NCBI GenBank assembly: GCA_038214135.1 | Contig: JBBQSD010000009.1 | Span: 1 to 64,000, forward strand | Source of the DNA: JANLSE01 sp038214135 | Lineage (GTDB): Bacteria > Chloroflexota > Chloroflexia > Chloroflexales > Roseiflexaceae | DNA length: 64,000 nucleotides | Direction: 5' to 3' | Shown here: piece by piece, positions 17,139 through 25,911 of the stretch | Numbering within the stretch: the stretch's first letter is position 1 | How the letters are laid out: each line of letters opens with the position of its first letter | The notes under the pieces: model-generated | Database searches by the model: none | Told to the model about the DNA's origin: nothing | Seen by the model: the letters and a program-made list of their open reading frames with translations, nothing else | Position numbers and translations under genes: made by a program

Positions 17139-17675
17139 TCAACTCACCCGCGTGCCACAGCTTGGGCAGAACACAGCTGTCGATGGCATCTGGAATTGGC
17201 AGTTCGGGCAGGATTTTGTACTCGACTGCGGGGCACTTGTTGGCTGAACCACTGGCGGCGGTGAGTTGTATGTGGGCGGCTGCGGATTGTAGGTTGATGG
17301 TGGCGGAGCTGCCTGCGCTACTGGCGCTTCAACACTCACCGGCACATGTTGGGCAGTCGGCGCTGGCGGGATAACCCTTGGTTCGGTAAATTGATCGGAC
17401 TGGGCTATTTTCAGCTCTTCTTCTTTGAGCGTCAGCTTTTGTTGAAACGCCTCGATCTCGCGCAGGATCGCACCAAGTGTTGGTGATTGGATCATGCCAG
17501 CACGATACAACTCCAGTGCGCGATCACCAAACTCAAGCCGCTTGCCATCAAGCTGCTTCTTGAGATCGCCCAATTCCGCTTCCATTTTGAGCGTGCGCTG
17601 GATCTTATCCGCCTCAAACTTCGCCCGCTCAACACCCTGTGTAACCCGCTTCGTAATATTGTCGAGAAAACTCAT
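17139..17675 (-). CDS. Coiled-coil zinc-ribbon protein
   Basis: A 178-aa protein of unknown function. Residues 1-95 are charged and helical (MSFLDNITKRVTQGVERAKF...), a likely coiled coil. A Pro/Ala-rich linker follows to about 150. The C-terminus is a zinc ribbon with two CxxC knuckles (CPNC, CPSC). The ATG at 17675 is preceded by GGAATGGG; the frame extends to 17717. It lies 47 bp downstream of a Ser/Thr kinase that also carries a zinc ribbon, so the two probably form a signalling pair, with this protein as substrate or scaffold (inference). Confidence 0.75.
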   Translation of the reverse strand: MSFLDNITKRVTQGVERAKFEADKIQRTLKMEAELGDLKKQLDGKRLEFGDRALELYRAGMIQSPTLGAILREIEAFQQKLTLKEEELKIAQSDQFTEPRVIPPAPTAQHVPVSVEAPVAQAAPPPSTYNPQPPTYNSPPPVVQPTSAPQSSTKSCPNCQFQMPSTAVFCPSCGTRVS

Positions 17676-17722
17676 CCCATTCCAGCTGCACCGCAGCCGC
17701 CTCCTGTATCTAAACACGCATA

Positions 17723-19231
17723 TCAGCGCGGTACTAACACAAAACCCTGCATGGTGGCGCGATAGCGCGTCCCACCTGCCTCTTTTACCACCACCTCTGG
17801 CGAACCAATAAAGCTTGGCGGCGCATTCTGGTTGATGATCGTCTGTTCCCCGAACTGTGTACGCGCCTGCTTCAGAAACTCATCGAGATAGGCGGTTCGC
17901 ACATCGGTTCCATCTGGAACAACCACCTCAACATCATTGATCGTATACGTCTGCTGCACCAGTGCCTGCGCTGTTGGCGTTGTCTGCGTGATGCGCGGCA
18001 GCAGATCGGTTGTCAACCCTGGTACGACTGCCAGAACCGTTGCGGCAATCAGGACAATCGCAATCAACGCAAAGATGATCCCGCCAATCGGCAATCGCCG
18101 CTTTGGCTTTGCCTGCTGTGGTTGCTGCGATTGCGGTTTCGCCTGCGGCGAAGACGTTGGCACTGCAACTTGCTGTGGTTGTGCAACGGTTCCTGGGCGA
18201 GCCACTGCAACGGGCTGTTGCTGTTGCCGCGGGGGCACTGGTTTTGGCGTTGCGGTTGGAACAGTTTTCGCCGCTAGGTCAGGGATCAGTTGCGTCTTGC
18301 CCGTTGCAGCCGATTGCGGTTGTGCTGGCTTGAGCGCCATACGTAGTTCTGCAATCGAATGGAAGCGATCACTGGCAATTTTCTGAACTGCTCGATCAAC
18401 AACATCGGCAGTGCGCGCAGAAATAGCCGCATCGAGTGAACGAACCGGCGGGAATGTGAATGGCATATCGTCGCGCGGGTCACGCCCCGTCAACAAGTGG
18501 TGCAGGGTGGCCCCGAGTGCATAGATATCCGATTCAACCGTGGCAATGCCCTGATACTGCTCGGGTGGCGCATAACCAGGCGTGCCGATCTGTGTGCCAC
18601 GCTGGGCGTGCTGAAAGACCTTCGCAATCCCGAAATCGATCAGCTTGACGCCGCCAGTGTCACGTTCGATCATAATATTGGATGGCTTCATATCGCGGAA
18701 AATAATCGGCGGATCCTGGTTATGCAATAGATCCAGCACATCGCAGATCTGATCCGCCCAGATCAACACCTGCTGCTCGCCAACCCGTCCATCACGCTTG
18801 AGAATATCCTCAAGATCTTCGCCGCGCACAAAATCCATCACCAGGTAATGGCGCTCATCATCCTTGAAACTGGCATACACACGCGGAACTCGCGGATGGT
18901 GAAATGCTTGCAGCATCGTTGCTTCCGCCTCAAACCGCGTAATTGCTTCATCGCGTTCTTTTGGATCGAGTGCTCGATCAAGCATTTCCTTAACGGCATA
19001 GATCCGCTGATCATCATCGATCGCCTCATACACAGCACCCTGCCCGCCCTCTTTGATCACACGGGTGATGTAATAGCGTGGGCCATCATTATTGAGTACG
19101 ACATCCTGGCCGCAGTGCTGGCAGAAACGCGCCCGCCGCAGGTTTTCCAGCGTGCGCAGGTTTGGCTTCCGGCAATGCGGGCAAAGAATCGTCAGTTGTG
19201 TGGTTGGTGCCCCTGAAGGCAGGGTGCTCAT
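17723..19231 (-). CDS. Membrane Ser/Thr protein kinase with N-terminal zinc ribbon
   Basis: A 502-aa eukaryotic-like kinase. A zinc ribbon uses C17, C20, C37 and C40. The kinase domain runs from about 52 to 310: glycine loop KEGGQGAVYEA, the VAIK-equivalent YAVKEM, catalytic loop IIFRDMKPSNIM (Phe replaces His of HRD, a known bacterial variant), LIDFGIAK and the APPEQY activation-segment end. A Pro/Gln-rich juxtamembrane stretch, one membrane helix near 385-410 (GGIIFALIAIVLIAATVLAVV) and a roughly 90-residue outer domain follow. The outer part probably senses a signal. ATG 19231 follows AGGATGAG. It is likely cotranscribed with the zinc-ribbon gene downstream. Confidence 0.9.
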   Translation of the reverse strand: MSTLPSGAPTTQLTILCPHCRKPNLRTLENLRRARFCQHCGQDVVLNNDGPRYYITRVIKEGGQGAVYEAIDDDQRIYAVKEMLDRALDPKERDEAITRFEAEATMLQAFHHPRVPRVYASFKDDERHYLVMDFVRGEDLEDILKRDGRVGEQQVLIWADQICDVLDLLHNQDPPIIFRDMKPSNIMIERDTGGVKLIDFGIAKVFQHAQRGTQIGTPGYAPPEQYQGIATVESDIYALGATLHHLLTGRDPRDDMPFTFPPVRSLDAAISARTADVVDRAVQKIASDRFHSIAELRMALKPAQPQSAATGKTQLIPDLAAKTVPTATPKPVPPRQQQQPVAVARPGTVAQPQQVAVPTSSPQAKPQSQQPQQAKPKRRLPIGGIIFALIAIVLIAATVLAVVPGLTTDLLPRITQTTPTAQALVQQTYTINDVEVVVPDGTDVRTAYLDEFLKQARTQFGEQTIINQNAPPSFIGSPEVVVKEAGGTRYRATMQGFVLVPR

Positions 19232-19320
19232 GCTCTCATCCTTATAGCGCCGCGCATGGTTCCATAACATACGCTCGCCCATCGGATCTTACGCTGTACA
19301 GGCCACGTGTGTTGCAGGCG

Positions 19321-20577
19321 TTAACGAGCCTCTAACAATGCCAGTGATTCGAGATGCGGCGTTTGCGGGAACATATCATAGCCACGTAGTTCTGTCACCT
19401 GGTAGCCATCCGCTAATGCCCGCGTATCCTCAACCTGCGAGAGCGGGTTACACGATACATAGATGATCTGCTGTGGACGCAATCGCAACAACTCGCGGCA
19501 TACATCCCGCCCAAGCCCGGTGCGTGGCGGATCAGCAATAATCACATCAAAGTGGCCAACCGCCTGCTCACGCAAATAGGCCAATGTTTCTGCCTGAACC
19601 GACATAATATTGGAGATCCCATTCGCCACACTATTCTGCTTGGCCAGCTGGGCACTCTCATCAACCGATTCCACCGTGACAATCGTCTGCACGCGATCCG
19701 CGACGTGTAGCGCAATCGTTCCAACACCACCATACAGATCCGCCACAGTTGGCAACGAACCACCAGTGCTGGGCACATCAGCAGAAGAATGCCGCTGGCC
19801 GGAAATTAACCCGGCAACATCATCCAATAATGGTATCAACAAATGCACATTATTCTGAAAGAATGTGTTCGGCCCAATCTGGAGCGTATGCCTGCCCACC
19901 TGCATTGGCAGCGTTGCAACACCCCATTGGCGCTGCGGCGCACCAAATGAGATATCCGAGACAGTAGCATTCACCAGCCAGTGTAATCCAAGCACGGTTG
20001 GATCAGCCAATGCTTCGGCGGCAACCTCTTCCAATGCCCGTTCATACACGCCATCCACATCGGGAACTGCTGTGACGACAACCAGCAACAGCTGATCATC
20101 CGGGCTGCGGCGCACAACCACATAGCGCAGAAACCCTTCGTGGGTGTGCAAATTATAATCGGGCAAGCCCAGGCTGGATGCATATTCATACACGCCGCGA
20201 GCCGCTGCAAAGGCAGCTGGCGGAATCAAATGGCATTGATCAAGATCAATAATAAAATTAAATTTACCACTGCGCCGCAGCCCAAAGCGATCCCTACTGC
20301 ACACATAATCCATGCGCGTGCGGTAGGCATATGGGTTCGGCGAACCAATCACATGCACGGAATCCAGTAGATCGGTGGCCAGTTCTGTCGCCCAGAGCGA
20401 ACGCAGCGCAACCTGCTTTGCGGCGATCTGCGTAGCATAGCTGCGATCCTGAAAGGTACACCCGCCACACATTCCGGCTGGTGGCGCATGTGGGCATAGC
20501 GGAGCCACGACCTCGCCATCGCGGGCTGCATCAATGATCTGGCGGCGAAACAATTTTGGCGTCAACGCTATCGTCAT
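19321..20577 (-). CDS. TrmA/RlmD-family RNA (uracil-5-)-methyltransferase
   Basis: A 418-aa SAM-dependent enzyme methylating U in rRNA or tRNA. N-terminal cysteines (C28, C37, C40 in CPHAPPAGMCGGC, and C115 in DQCHLIPP) can hold the [4Fe-4S] cluster of the RumA type. SAM motif VADLYGGVGTIALH, ADPPRTGLG and the catalytic YVSCNPLSQVEDTRAL are intact. There is no N-terminal TRAM domain, unlike E. coli RlmD. The ATG overlaps the stop of the upstream Uma2-like gene by 4 bp (ATGA), so translation is coupled. The rRNA/tRNA target cannot be told from sequence. Confidence 0.88.
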   Translation of the reverse strand: MTIALTPKLFRRQIIDAARDGEVVAPLCPHAPPAGMCGGCTFQDRSYATQIAAKQVALRSLWATELATDLLDSVHVIGSPNPYAYRTRMDYVCSRDRFGLRRSGKFNFIIDLDQCHLIPPAAFAAARGVYEYASSLGLPDYNLHTHEGFLRYVVVRRSPDDQLLLVVVTAVPDVDGVYERALEEVAAEALADPTVLGLHWLVNATVSDISFGAPQRQWGVATLPMQVGRHTLQIGPNTFFQNNVHLLIPLLDDVAGLISGQRHSSADVPSTGGSLPTVADLYGGVGTIALHVADRVQTIVTVESVDESAQLAKQNSVANGISNIMSVQAETLAYLREQAVGHFDVIIADPPRTGLGRDVCRELLRLRPQQIIYVSCNPLSQVEDTRALADGYQVTELRGYDMFPQTPHLESLALLEAR

Positions 20578-21764
20578 TGGCTCTTCGTATCTCCCAATAC
20601 ACCCTGTATACGGCGCAATTCTGCTTCTAGATCCCGAAGACGTTCTTCGACTACTTTGGCCTGCGCCTCGGCTTCCGCCTGAGCGTCGGCAGCTCGCTTA
20701 GCTCGTGCCTCGGCTTCCGCCTGAGCATCGATAGCGTGTTTGGCCTGCGCCTCGGCTTCCGCCTGAGCGTCGGCAGCTCGCTTAGCTCGTGCCTCGGCTT
20801 CCGCCTGGGCTAGTGCTGCTATCTGTATTCGTGCCTCAGCCTCAGCCCGCGCTGACGCGGCGATCTCGGCCAGCGACCTAGCCTCGGCCCGTACTGCCAC
20901 AACTGTCTGAGCCAGTACCTGCATTTCGGCCTGTGCCGCTATTGCCAATGCCTCGGCTTCGGCCTGCGCGTCGGTGGCTCGCTTAGCTCGTGCCTCGGCT
21001 TCTACTCGCTCAATTTCGGCGGCTATCCGAGCCATTTCAGCTACTACCCGTGCGGCTTCGGCTGCGGATAGTGCTGTATCAATGGCCACATAATCGCCGA
21101 TGCGCTCGCCAACTGCATTGTAGCAGTAGATGTGTGTTTCCTCGATTCCGAGCCACAGATCAAGCTCCCCAAGCCGCACCCGCCCCAGATCATCCATATT
21201 GCCATGTCGGTAGCCAGTTGGCCCAAGCTGGTAAGAGTGCAAGTACCATTGCTCGCGCCCTTTCCAGATCCGTGAGTCAATGATGACATACTGTTGAACA
21301 CCAGCCACAGCATAATTCTCAACTTTATCGATCAGATCGTTGCTGCGCGTCTCTGGCGATGTGACTTCGATGATCACTAATGGGCGAACACCCTCTTCAG
21401 CACAATCGAAGGTACTCCAGTTCTTTTGCTCCCGAACCCCATAGATCAGCGCAATATCAGGGCCATTCGGTCGTAATTCTGGGATATCCCAGGCAACCCG
21501 CACATCATGAAGCACAACCGCACCTGGAACATGGCGCACCTGTGCATTCAAAACGTCCGCCAGATAATGGCAGATATCCTCGTGGGCTTTGCTATGCGCA
21601 ATAAAATCTCCCACCTCTGGATAGAGCACATCCTCCAGGGTGAGCGGTACCTGATCGAACGTCACCGCGCCATCAGCTACTTCCCGCCGAATATAGCGCC
21701 AGCCATAATGATATGGATCGGCTGGCTTCATTGGGTCAGTTATTATGGTTGCAGTCGTTGTCAT
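20574..21764 (-). CDS. Uma2-family PD-(D/E)XK nuclease-like protein with repetitive coiled-coil tail
   Basis: A 396-aa protein. Residues 1-200 are a Uma2 (DUF820) domain, common in cyanobacteria and Chloroflexi: GPDIALIYG, PLVIIEVTSPETRSNDLIDKVENYAVAGVQQYVIID with the acidic/Lys residues of the nuclease fold. Residues 245-375 are built of Ala/Glu-rich repeats (AQAEAEARAKRA type), an extended coiled coil, encoded by near-identical DNA at 20660-20800. The ATG at 21764 follows GGGAGG. It overlaps the RNA methyltransferase gene by 4 bp. The role of Uma2 proteins is not established. Confidence 0.8.
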   Translation of the reverse strand: MTTTATIITDPMKPADPYHYGWRYIRREVADGAVTFDQVPLTLEDVLYPEVGDFIAHSKAHEDICHYLADVLNAQVRHVPGAVVLHDVRVAWDIPELRPNGPDIALIYGVREQKNWSTFDCAEEGVRPLVIIEVTSPETRSNDLIDKVENYAVAGVQQYVIIDSRIWKGREQWYLHSYQLGPTGYRHGNMDDLGRVRLGELDLWLGIEETHIYCYNAVGERIGDYVAIDTALSAAEAARVVAEMARIAAEIERVEAEARAKRATDAQAEAEALAIAAQAEMQVLAQTVVAVRAEARSLAEIAASARAEAEARIQIAALAQAEAEARAKRAADAQAEAEAQAKHAIDAQAEAEARAKRAADAQAEAEAQAKVVEERLRDLEAELRRIQGVLGDTKSQ

Positions 21765-21847
21765 GATTACCTCCCCTCTTGGTGTACGAAACCGTGTATA
21801 CGCAAATCATACACGATTTCGGTGGGAATGTCAAACATATGTTCTGT

Positions 21848-22354
21848 TTAGCCGTCATAGCCTTCATCCTCCACCACCTGGCGCATCCGGCTGAGCAACT
21901 GTGCCTGTCGAACCGCATTGAGCAGTTTCGTTGAGCAAGGCGTTGTCAGAAACCCCATCCCAGTCGTTCGATCAGTAATCTGCCCGGTTGCGAGATCAAC
22001 CCGCACGACACCACCTGGCCCAATTGCCTGAATCGCTGCTGGGCTGATCAGCACTGGCAACCCATAGATCCCGGCCAATTCGACAAAACTCGGCGCAGCT
22101 GATATACAGATGATGATTGCAAAGCCAAGCGCTTGCAAGGCGAGAATGGCTGGTTCTGGATGTGGCCCGTGCCCAAAATCCTGGCCAGCAAGCAGTATAT
22201 CGCCAGGGCGAGCGAGCTCGGCGATCTGTGGATCGACACGACCCAGACAAGCTGCTGCCAAATCGGCGGGATCATCATATTGCTGATCGGGAGCGAGGAT
22301 CAGATCAGCGCCAATCGTGTCGCCAACGAAATATGTGTTGCCATACACTACCAT
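21848..22354 (-). CDS. Degenerate aconitase-swivel (LeuD-like) protein
   Basis: A 168-aa protein resembling the small subunit of isopropylmalate/homoaconitate dehydratases (GDTIGADLILAP, ARPGDILLAGQDFGHG, YGLPVL), as does the bona fide LysU at 34608 in this window. The substrate loop that reads GCGSSRE in active enzymes is GHGPHPE here, so catalysis is unlikely. No large subunit is adjacent. It lies between groEL and the Uma2 gene. Start MVVYGNTYFVGD at 22354 was chosen to match family length; an ATG at 22372 is possible, and neither has a strong ribosome site. It may be a ligand-binding relic or regulatory paralogue (inference). Confidence 0.65.
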   Translation of the reverse strand: MVVYGNTYFVGDTIGADLILAPDQQYDDPADLAAACLGRVDPQIAELARPGDILLAGQDFGHGPHPEPAILALQALGFAIIICISAAPSFVELAGIYGLPVLISPAAIQAIGPGGVVRVDLATGQITDRTTGMGFLTTPCSTKLLNAVRQAQLLSRMRQVVEDEGYDG

Positions 22355-22401
22355 AGTGTCATGGTACCACATCCTAACAAAAGCATCACTCTGATGAGGA
22401 C

Positions 22402-22442
22402 AAAAACCCCGTGGGCGCGTATAGCTATACGCGCCCACGGGG
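22402..22442 (-). terminator. Rho-independent terminator of groESL
   Basis: On the minus strand a perfect 18-bp inverted repeat (arms 22407-22424 and 22425-22442; CCCCGTGGGCGCGTATAG and its inverse) is followed by TTTTTG. It lies 22 bp after the groEL stop. Confidence 0.88.
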
Positions 22443-22464
22443 CTAAACCCGATTTGAGGATGAA

Positions 22465-24102
22465 CTAGAAGTCCATTCCGCCGCCACCGCCTGGCATTGG
22501 GGCGGCTGGCTTCTCTTCGGGGATGTCGCTGATCAGCGCTTCGGTGGTCAGCAGCAATCCGGCAATCGAAACAGCATTCTGGACGGCACTGCGTGTCACC
22601 TTGACTGGGTCGATCACGCCTTGCTCAACCAGATTGCCGAACTCGCCGGTCAGCACATTGTAGCCATAGCCGGTATCGCCGGTTTCTTTGTGATGGCGGC
22701 GAACGGCGTCGATGATCACCGAGCCTTCTTCGCCGGCATTGCGGGCCAACTGGCGCATTGGCTCTTCGAGGGCGCGGCGCAGGATCTGAATGCCGTACTT
22801 CTCGTCCTCGTTCTTGACCTGCACGTTGTCCAGGGCTGGGATGGCATTGATCAACGCCACACCGCCACCAGGAACGATGCCTTCCTCAACGGCAGCGCGT
22901 GCTGTCGAGAGTGCATCCTCAACGCGGTGCTTCTTCTCTTTCAGCTCCGGCTCGGTTGCAGCGCCAACCTTCAGCACTGCGACGCCACCGGCCAGCTTGG
23001 CCAGCCGCTCCTGGAGCTTCTCACGGTCGAAGTCGCTGGTGGTCGTCTCGATCTGGGCGCGGATCTGCTCGACTCGGGCGCGAATGGCCTTCTCATCACC
23101 ACGGCCCTCGATGAAGGTCGAGTTGTCCTTGTCGGATATAACCTTGCGGGCGCGGCCAAGATCCTCAAGCGTGGCGGTATCCAGCTTGCGGCCAATCTCC
23201 TCGGAGATTACGGTGCCGCCCGTCAGGATGGCAATATCCTGCAACATGGCCTTGCGGCGGTCGCCGAAGCCAGGAGCCTTGATCGCCAGGGCATTGACGG
23301 TGCCACGCAGCTTGTTGACAACCAGGGTTGCCAGGGCTTCGCCATCAACATCCTCGGCAACAATCACCAGGTTCTTGGTGATCTGCAATGACTTCTCCAG
23401 CAATGGCAGGATTTCCTGAATGCTTGAAATCTTCTTGTCGGTGATCAGAATGTATGGCTCGTCCAGTTCTGATTCCATGCGCTCTGAGTTGGTGACGAAA
23501 TAGGCCGAAACGTAGCCACGGTCGATCTGCATACCCTCGGTGTATTCCTTCTCGAAGGCAATACCCTTGCTCTCCTCGACCGTAATCACGCCATCCTTGC
23601 CGACCTTCTCCATCACTTCGGCGATCAGTTCGCCAATCTCGGCATCGGCAGCCGAAATCGATGCAACATGGGCGATGTCAGCGCGATCCCGAACTGGCTT
23701 GGCCATGCTCTTCAGCTCGGCAACAATCGCCTCAGCGCCCTTATCCAGGCCACGCTTGATCAACATCGGGTTTGCGCCAGCCGTTACAACCTTCAGGCCT
23801 TCGGTGACAATTGCCTGCGCCAGAACGGTTGCCGTCGTGGTGCCATCACCAGCCACATCATTGGTCTTGGTTGCAACCTCAACCAGCAGGCGGGCGCCCA
23901 TGTTCTCGAATGGATTCTTGAGCTCGATCTCCTTCGCAACCGTCACACCATCGTGGGTAACAGTTGGAGCGCCAAATTTCTTGTCGATCGAGACATTGCG
24001 GCCACGCGGGCCAAGGGTCGTTTTTACCGCATCAGCAACTGCATCCACACCGCGCTTGAGCGAGCGGCGGGCTGCGTCACTAAATTCAAGCTGCTTCGCC
24101 AT
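22465..24102 (-). CDS. groL: Chaperonin GroEL (60 kDa)
   Basis: A 545-aa cytosolic chaperonin forming 14-mers and folding proteins with GroES and ATP. Start MAKQLEFSDAARRSL; ATP motif TTLGPRGRNV and DGVTVAKEIEL; AGDGTTTATVL carries the catalytic Asp; the C-terminus is a Gly/Met tail PGGGGGMDF. Full length, no disruptions. It is 63 bp downstream of groES and shares its promoter and CIRCE control; a strong terminator follows. Confidence 0.98.
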   Translation of the reverse strand: MAKQLEFSDAARRSLKRGVDAVADAVKTTLGPRGRNVSIDKKFGAPTVTHDGVTVAKEIELKNPFENMGARLLVEVATKTNDVAGDGTTTATVLAQAIVTEGLKVVTAGANPMLIKRGLDKGAEAIVAELKSMAKPVRDRADIAHVASISAADAEIGELIAEVMEKVGKDGVITVEESKGIAFEKEYTEGMQIDRGYVSAYFVTNSERMESELDEPYILITDKKISSIQEILPLLEKSLQITKNLVIVAEDVDGEALATLVVNKLRGTVNALAIKAPGFGDRRKAMLQDIAILTGGTVISEEIGRKLDTATLEDLGRARKVISDKDNSTFIEGRGDEKAIRARVEQIRAQIETTTSDFDREKLQERLAKLAGGVAVLKVGAATEPELKEKKHRVEDALSTARAAVEEGIVPGGGVALINAIPALDNVQVKNEDEKYGIQILRRALEEPMRQLARNAGEEGSVIIDAVRRHHKETGDTGYGYNVLTGEFGNLVEQGVIDPVKVTRSAVQNAVSIAGLLLTTEALISDIPEEKPAAPMPGGGGGMDF

Positions 24103-24165
24103 AACAATAAAACTCCTCAGAATAATAGGCCGATATCAGAGAATAATCGGGTTCGTGCCGAAACA

Positions 24166-24468
24166 CTACTCAACAACAATGCCGAGAATATCCTTCTCAG
24201 CCAGGATTAGATACTCAACGTCATCGACCTTGTACTCGGTGCCGCTATACTTTGCGAACAGAATACGGTCGCCAACCTTGACATTCATTGGCACGATATT
24301 GCCGTTGTCATCTCGGCGGCCATCACCAACAGCCAAAATGGTGCCTTCCATCGGGCGCTCTTTGCTGGCCGTGTCCGGCAGGAAGATACCGCCCTTGGTC
24401 TTCTCTTCACGCTCGACCGGCTTGATTACCACGCGGTCGGCAAGCGGCCGGATCCGAAAGTCAGACAT
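24166..24468 (-). CDS. groS: Co-chaperonin GroES
   Basis: A 100-aa lid of the GroEL chamber. Start MSDFRIRPLADRVVIKP follows GGGAGGAAATT; the frame extends upstream to 24555 but that part covers the CIRCE. The mobile loop EEKTKGGIFLPDTA and roof segment are present. First gene of groESL. Confidence 0.97.
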   Translation of the reverse strand: MSDFRIRPLADRVVIKPVEREEKTKGGIFLPDTASKERPMEGTILAVGDGRRDDNGNIVPMNVKVGDRILFAKYSGTEYKVDDVEYLILAEKDILGIVVE

Positions 24469-24511
24469 AATTTCCTCCCTATACAGTCCTTGGAAAAACA
24501 AACTTGGCTCA

Positions 24512-24538
24512 TTAGCACTCTCGGGTTGTGAGTGCCAA
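24512..24538. promoter_or_regulatory. CIRCE operator 1 (HrcA site)
   Basis: TTAGCACTC, nine bases, GAGTGCCAA: one mismatch to the CIRCE consensus. It lies between the groES promoter and start codon, so HrcA would repress transcription there and heat would release it. Confidence 0.95.
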
Positions 24539-24546
24539 CGAGCCAT

Positions 24547-24575
24547 ATAGTACATGGGACTAGTTCTTTTGTCAA
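24547..24575 (-). promoter_or_regulatory. groESL promoter
   Basis: Minus strand TTGACA (24570-24575), 17 bp, TACTAT (24547-24552). It sits exactly between the two CIRCE elements. Confidence 0.88.
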
Positions 24576-24582
24576 GCCTATT

Positions 24583-24609
24583 TTAGCACTCAGTGGGATC
24601 GAGTGCAAG
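24583..24609. promoter_or_regulatory. CIRCE operator 2
   Basis: TTAGCACTC, nine bases, GAGTGCAAG: two mismatches in the right arm. It lies just upstream of the groES -35 and abuts the presumed glpX -35, so HrcA bound here could touch both divergent promoters. Confidence 0.85.
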
Positions 24610-24639
24610 TTGGATCGCCTGAAATTGGCATGGTACAAT
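24610..24639 (+). promoter_or_regulatory. Probable glpX promoter
   Basis: TTGGAT (24610-24615), 18 bp, TACAAT (24634-24639), 39 bp before the glpX start. It is immediately adjacent to CIRCE 2. Confidence 0.5.
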
Positions 24640-24678
24640 CGCAGGTATTAATGGGTTCGCCAGCCGAGGAGGTAGATT

Positions 24679-25668
24679 ATGCGACTCGAGCGCAACCTGG
24701 GAATGGATCTGATCCGCTGTACCGAAGCAGCCGCACTTCAGGCCGGGCGATTGATGGGCAGGGGCGACAAGAACGGCAGTGATCAGGCGGCTGTCGATGC
24801 GATGCGCCTCACGCTGGATCGTGTTGCGATGGATGGGATCGTTGTGATTGGCGAGGGCGAGAAGGACAAAGCCCCAATGCTGTACACTGGTGAGCATGTT
24901 GGCACTGGTGAGGAGCCACATGTTGATATTGCCGTTGATCCAGTTGAGGGCACGACACTGCTGGCCGAAGGGATGCCGGGGGCGATTGCCGTTGTTGCGA
25001 TTGCCGAACGTGGTTCACTATATAGTTGGTCCGGTTTGGCCTATATGGATAAACTGGCGGTTGGCGAGGCTGCTCGTGGTGCTATTGATATCAATGCGCC
25101 GGTAGCTGAAAACATCCGCAATGTGGCCAAAGCATTGCATAAGCATGTTGAAGATATTACCGTGGTGGTGCTTGATCGACCGCGCCACAAAGAGCTGATC
25201 CGCCAGATCCGCGAGACTGGCGCACGAATCAAGCTTATTCTACATGGTGATGTTTCCGCTGGTGTGATGACGGCGATTGCCGATGCGCCCGCCGATATGC
25301 TGATGGGTATTGGTGGCGCTCCCGAAGCTGTGATCACGGCCTGTGCTATGAAGTGCCTTGGTGGCGAGATTCAGTGCAAACTGTGGCCGCGCAATGATGA
25401 AGAACGGGCATTGGCCGCCCAGAATAACCTGGATCTCAATATGGTCTACAAGACCACTGATCTCGTGCGCGGTGAGAATGTGTTCTTTGCGGCAACCGGC
25501 ATCACCGATGGCGAATTTCTGAAGGGCGTGCGCTATTTTGGTGGCGGCGCACGGACACATTCTGTACAGATGCGTTCGTCATCGGGAACCATTCGCTATA
25601 TTGATGCAACCCATCGCTGGGATAAGCTGATGCGTATTTCTGAGGTGCAGTACACCCACGACGAATAG
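24679..25668 (+). CDS. glpX: Class II fructose-1,6-bisphosphatase
   Basis: A 329-aa gluconeogenic enzyme converting fructose 1,6-bisphosphate to fructose 6-phosphate. GlpX signatures: MRLERNLGMDLIRCTEAAA, GEGEKDKAPML, AVDPVEGTTLLAEGMPGA (metal-binding Asp/Glu), GDVSAGVMTAI, GIGGAPEAVITACAMKCLGG. ATG follows GAGGAGG. It is divergent from groESL, with a promoter next to a CIRCE. In the Calvin cycle or gluconeogenesis of Chloroflexi this enzyme often replaces class I FBPase. Confidence 0.95.
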   Translation: MRLERNLGMDLIRCTEAAALQAGRLMGRGDKNGSDQAAVDAMRLTLDRVAMDGIVVIGEGEKDKAPMLYTGEHVGTGEEPHVDIAVDPVEGTTLLAEGMPGAIAVVAIAERGSLYSWSGLAYMDKLAVGEAARGAIDINAPVAENIRNVAKALHKHVEDITVVVLDRPRHKELIRQIRETGARIKLILHGDVSAGVMTAIADAPADMLMGIGGAPEAVITACAMKCLGGEIQCKLWPRNDEERALAAQNNLDLNMVYKTTDLVRGENVFFAATGITDGEFLKGVRYFGGGARTHSVQMRSSSGTIRYIDATHRWDKLMRISEVQYTHDE

Positions 25669-25911
25669 CCGATAGCCGATAGCCGATAGCCGATAGAACC
25701 AACGTATCTCGTTCGCAGCCGTGGCATGATTCACAAACACTGGTGGGCTACTAACACGCATTACGGGTCGGGTACCCTCGGGGTGCCGTAGCGCCTGGCC
25801 GCAGGAGGGTCCAGGGAACCAGTCGGACGGTTCCCTGGTGCCAGCCGCGCATAGTGGCAAAAAGGCCATATCCGAACGGTTCCCTGCCGCAACCACGCGC
25901 AGTGGCATTTT
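25669..25911. repeat. Dispersed repeat block after glpX
   Basis: It holds (ATAGCCG)n at 25666-25696, CGCAGCCGTGGCATGAT at 25715-25731, and a CGGGTACCCTCGGGGTGCCG...CGCCTGGCCGCAGGAGGGTC unit at 25767-25811 shared with 35637-35685, then GGTTCCCTGGTGCCAGCCGCGC. There is no gene. Confidence 0.65.

Noticed and set aside
17723..19231. Pseudokinase call because HRD is FRD
   Set aside because: Only the His is replaced; the catalytic Asp, the DFG motif and the VAIK Lys are intact, and this variant is common in bacterial kinases.
22621..24550. Long plus-strand open frames opposite groEL/groES
   Set aside because: They are antisense shadows caused by the codon bias of groEL; no start signals.
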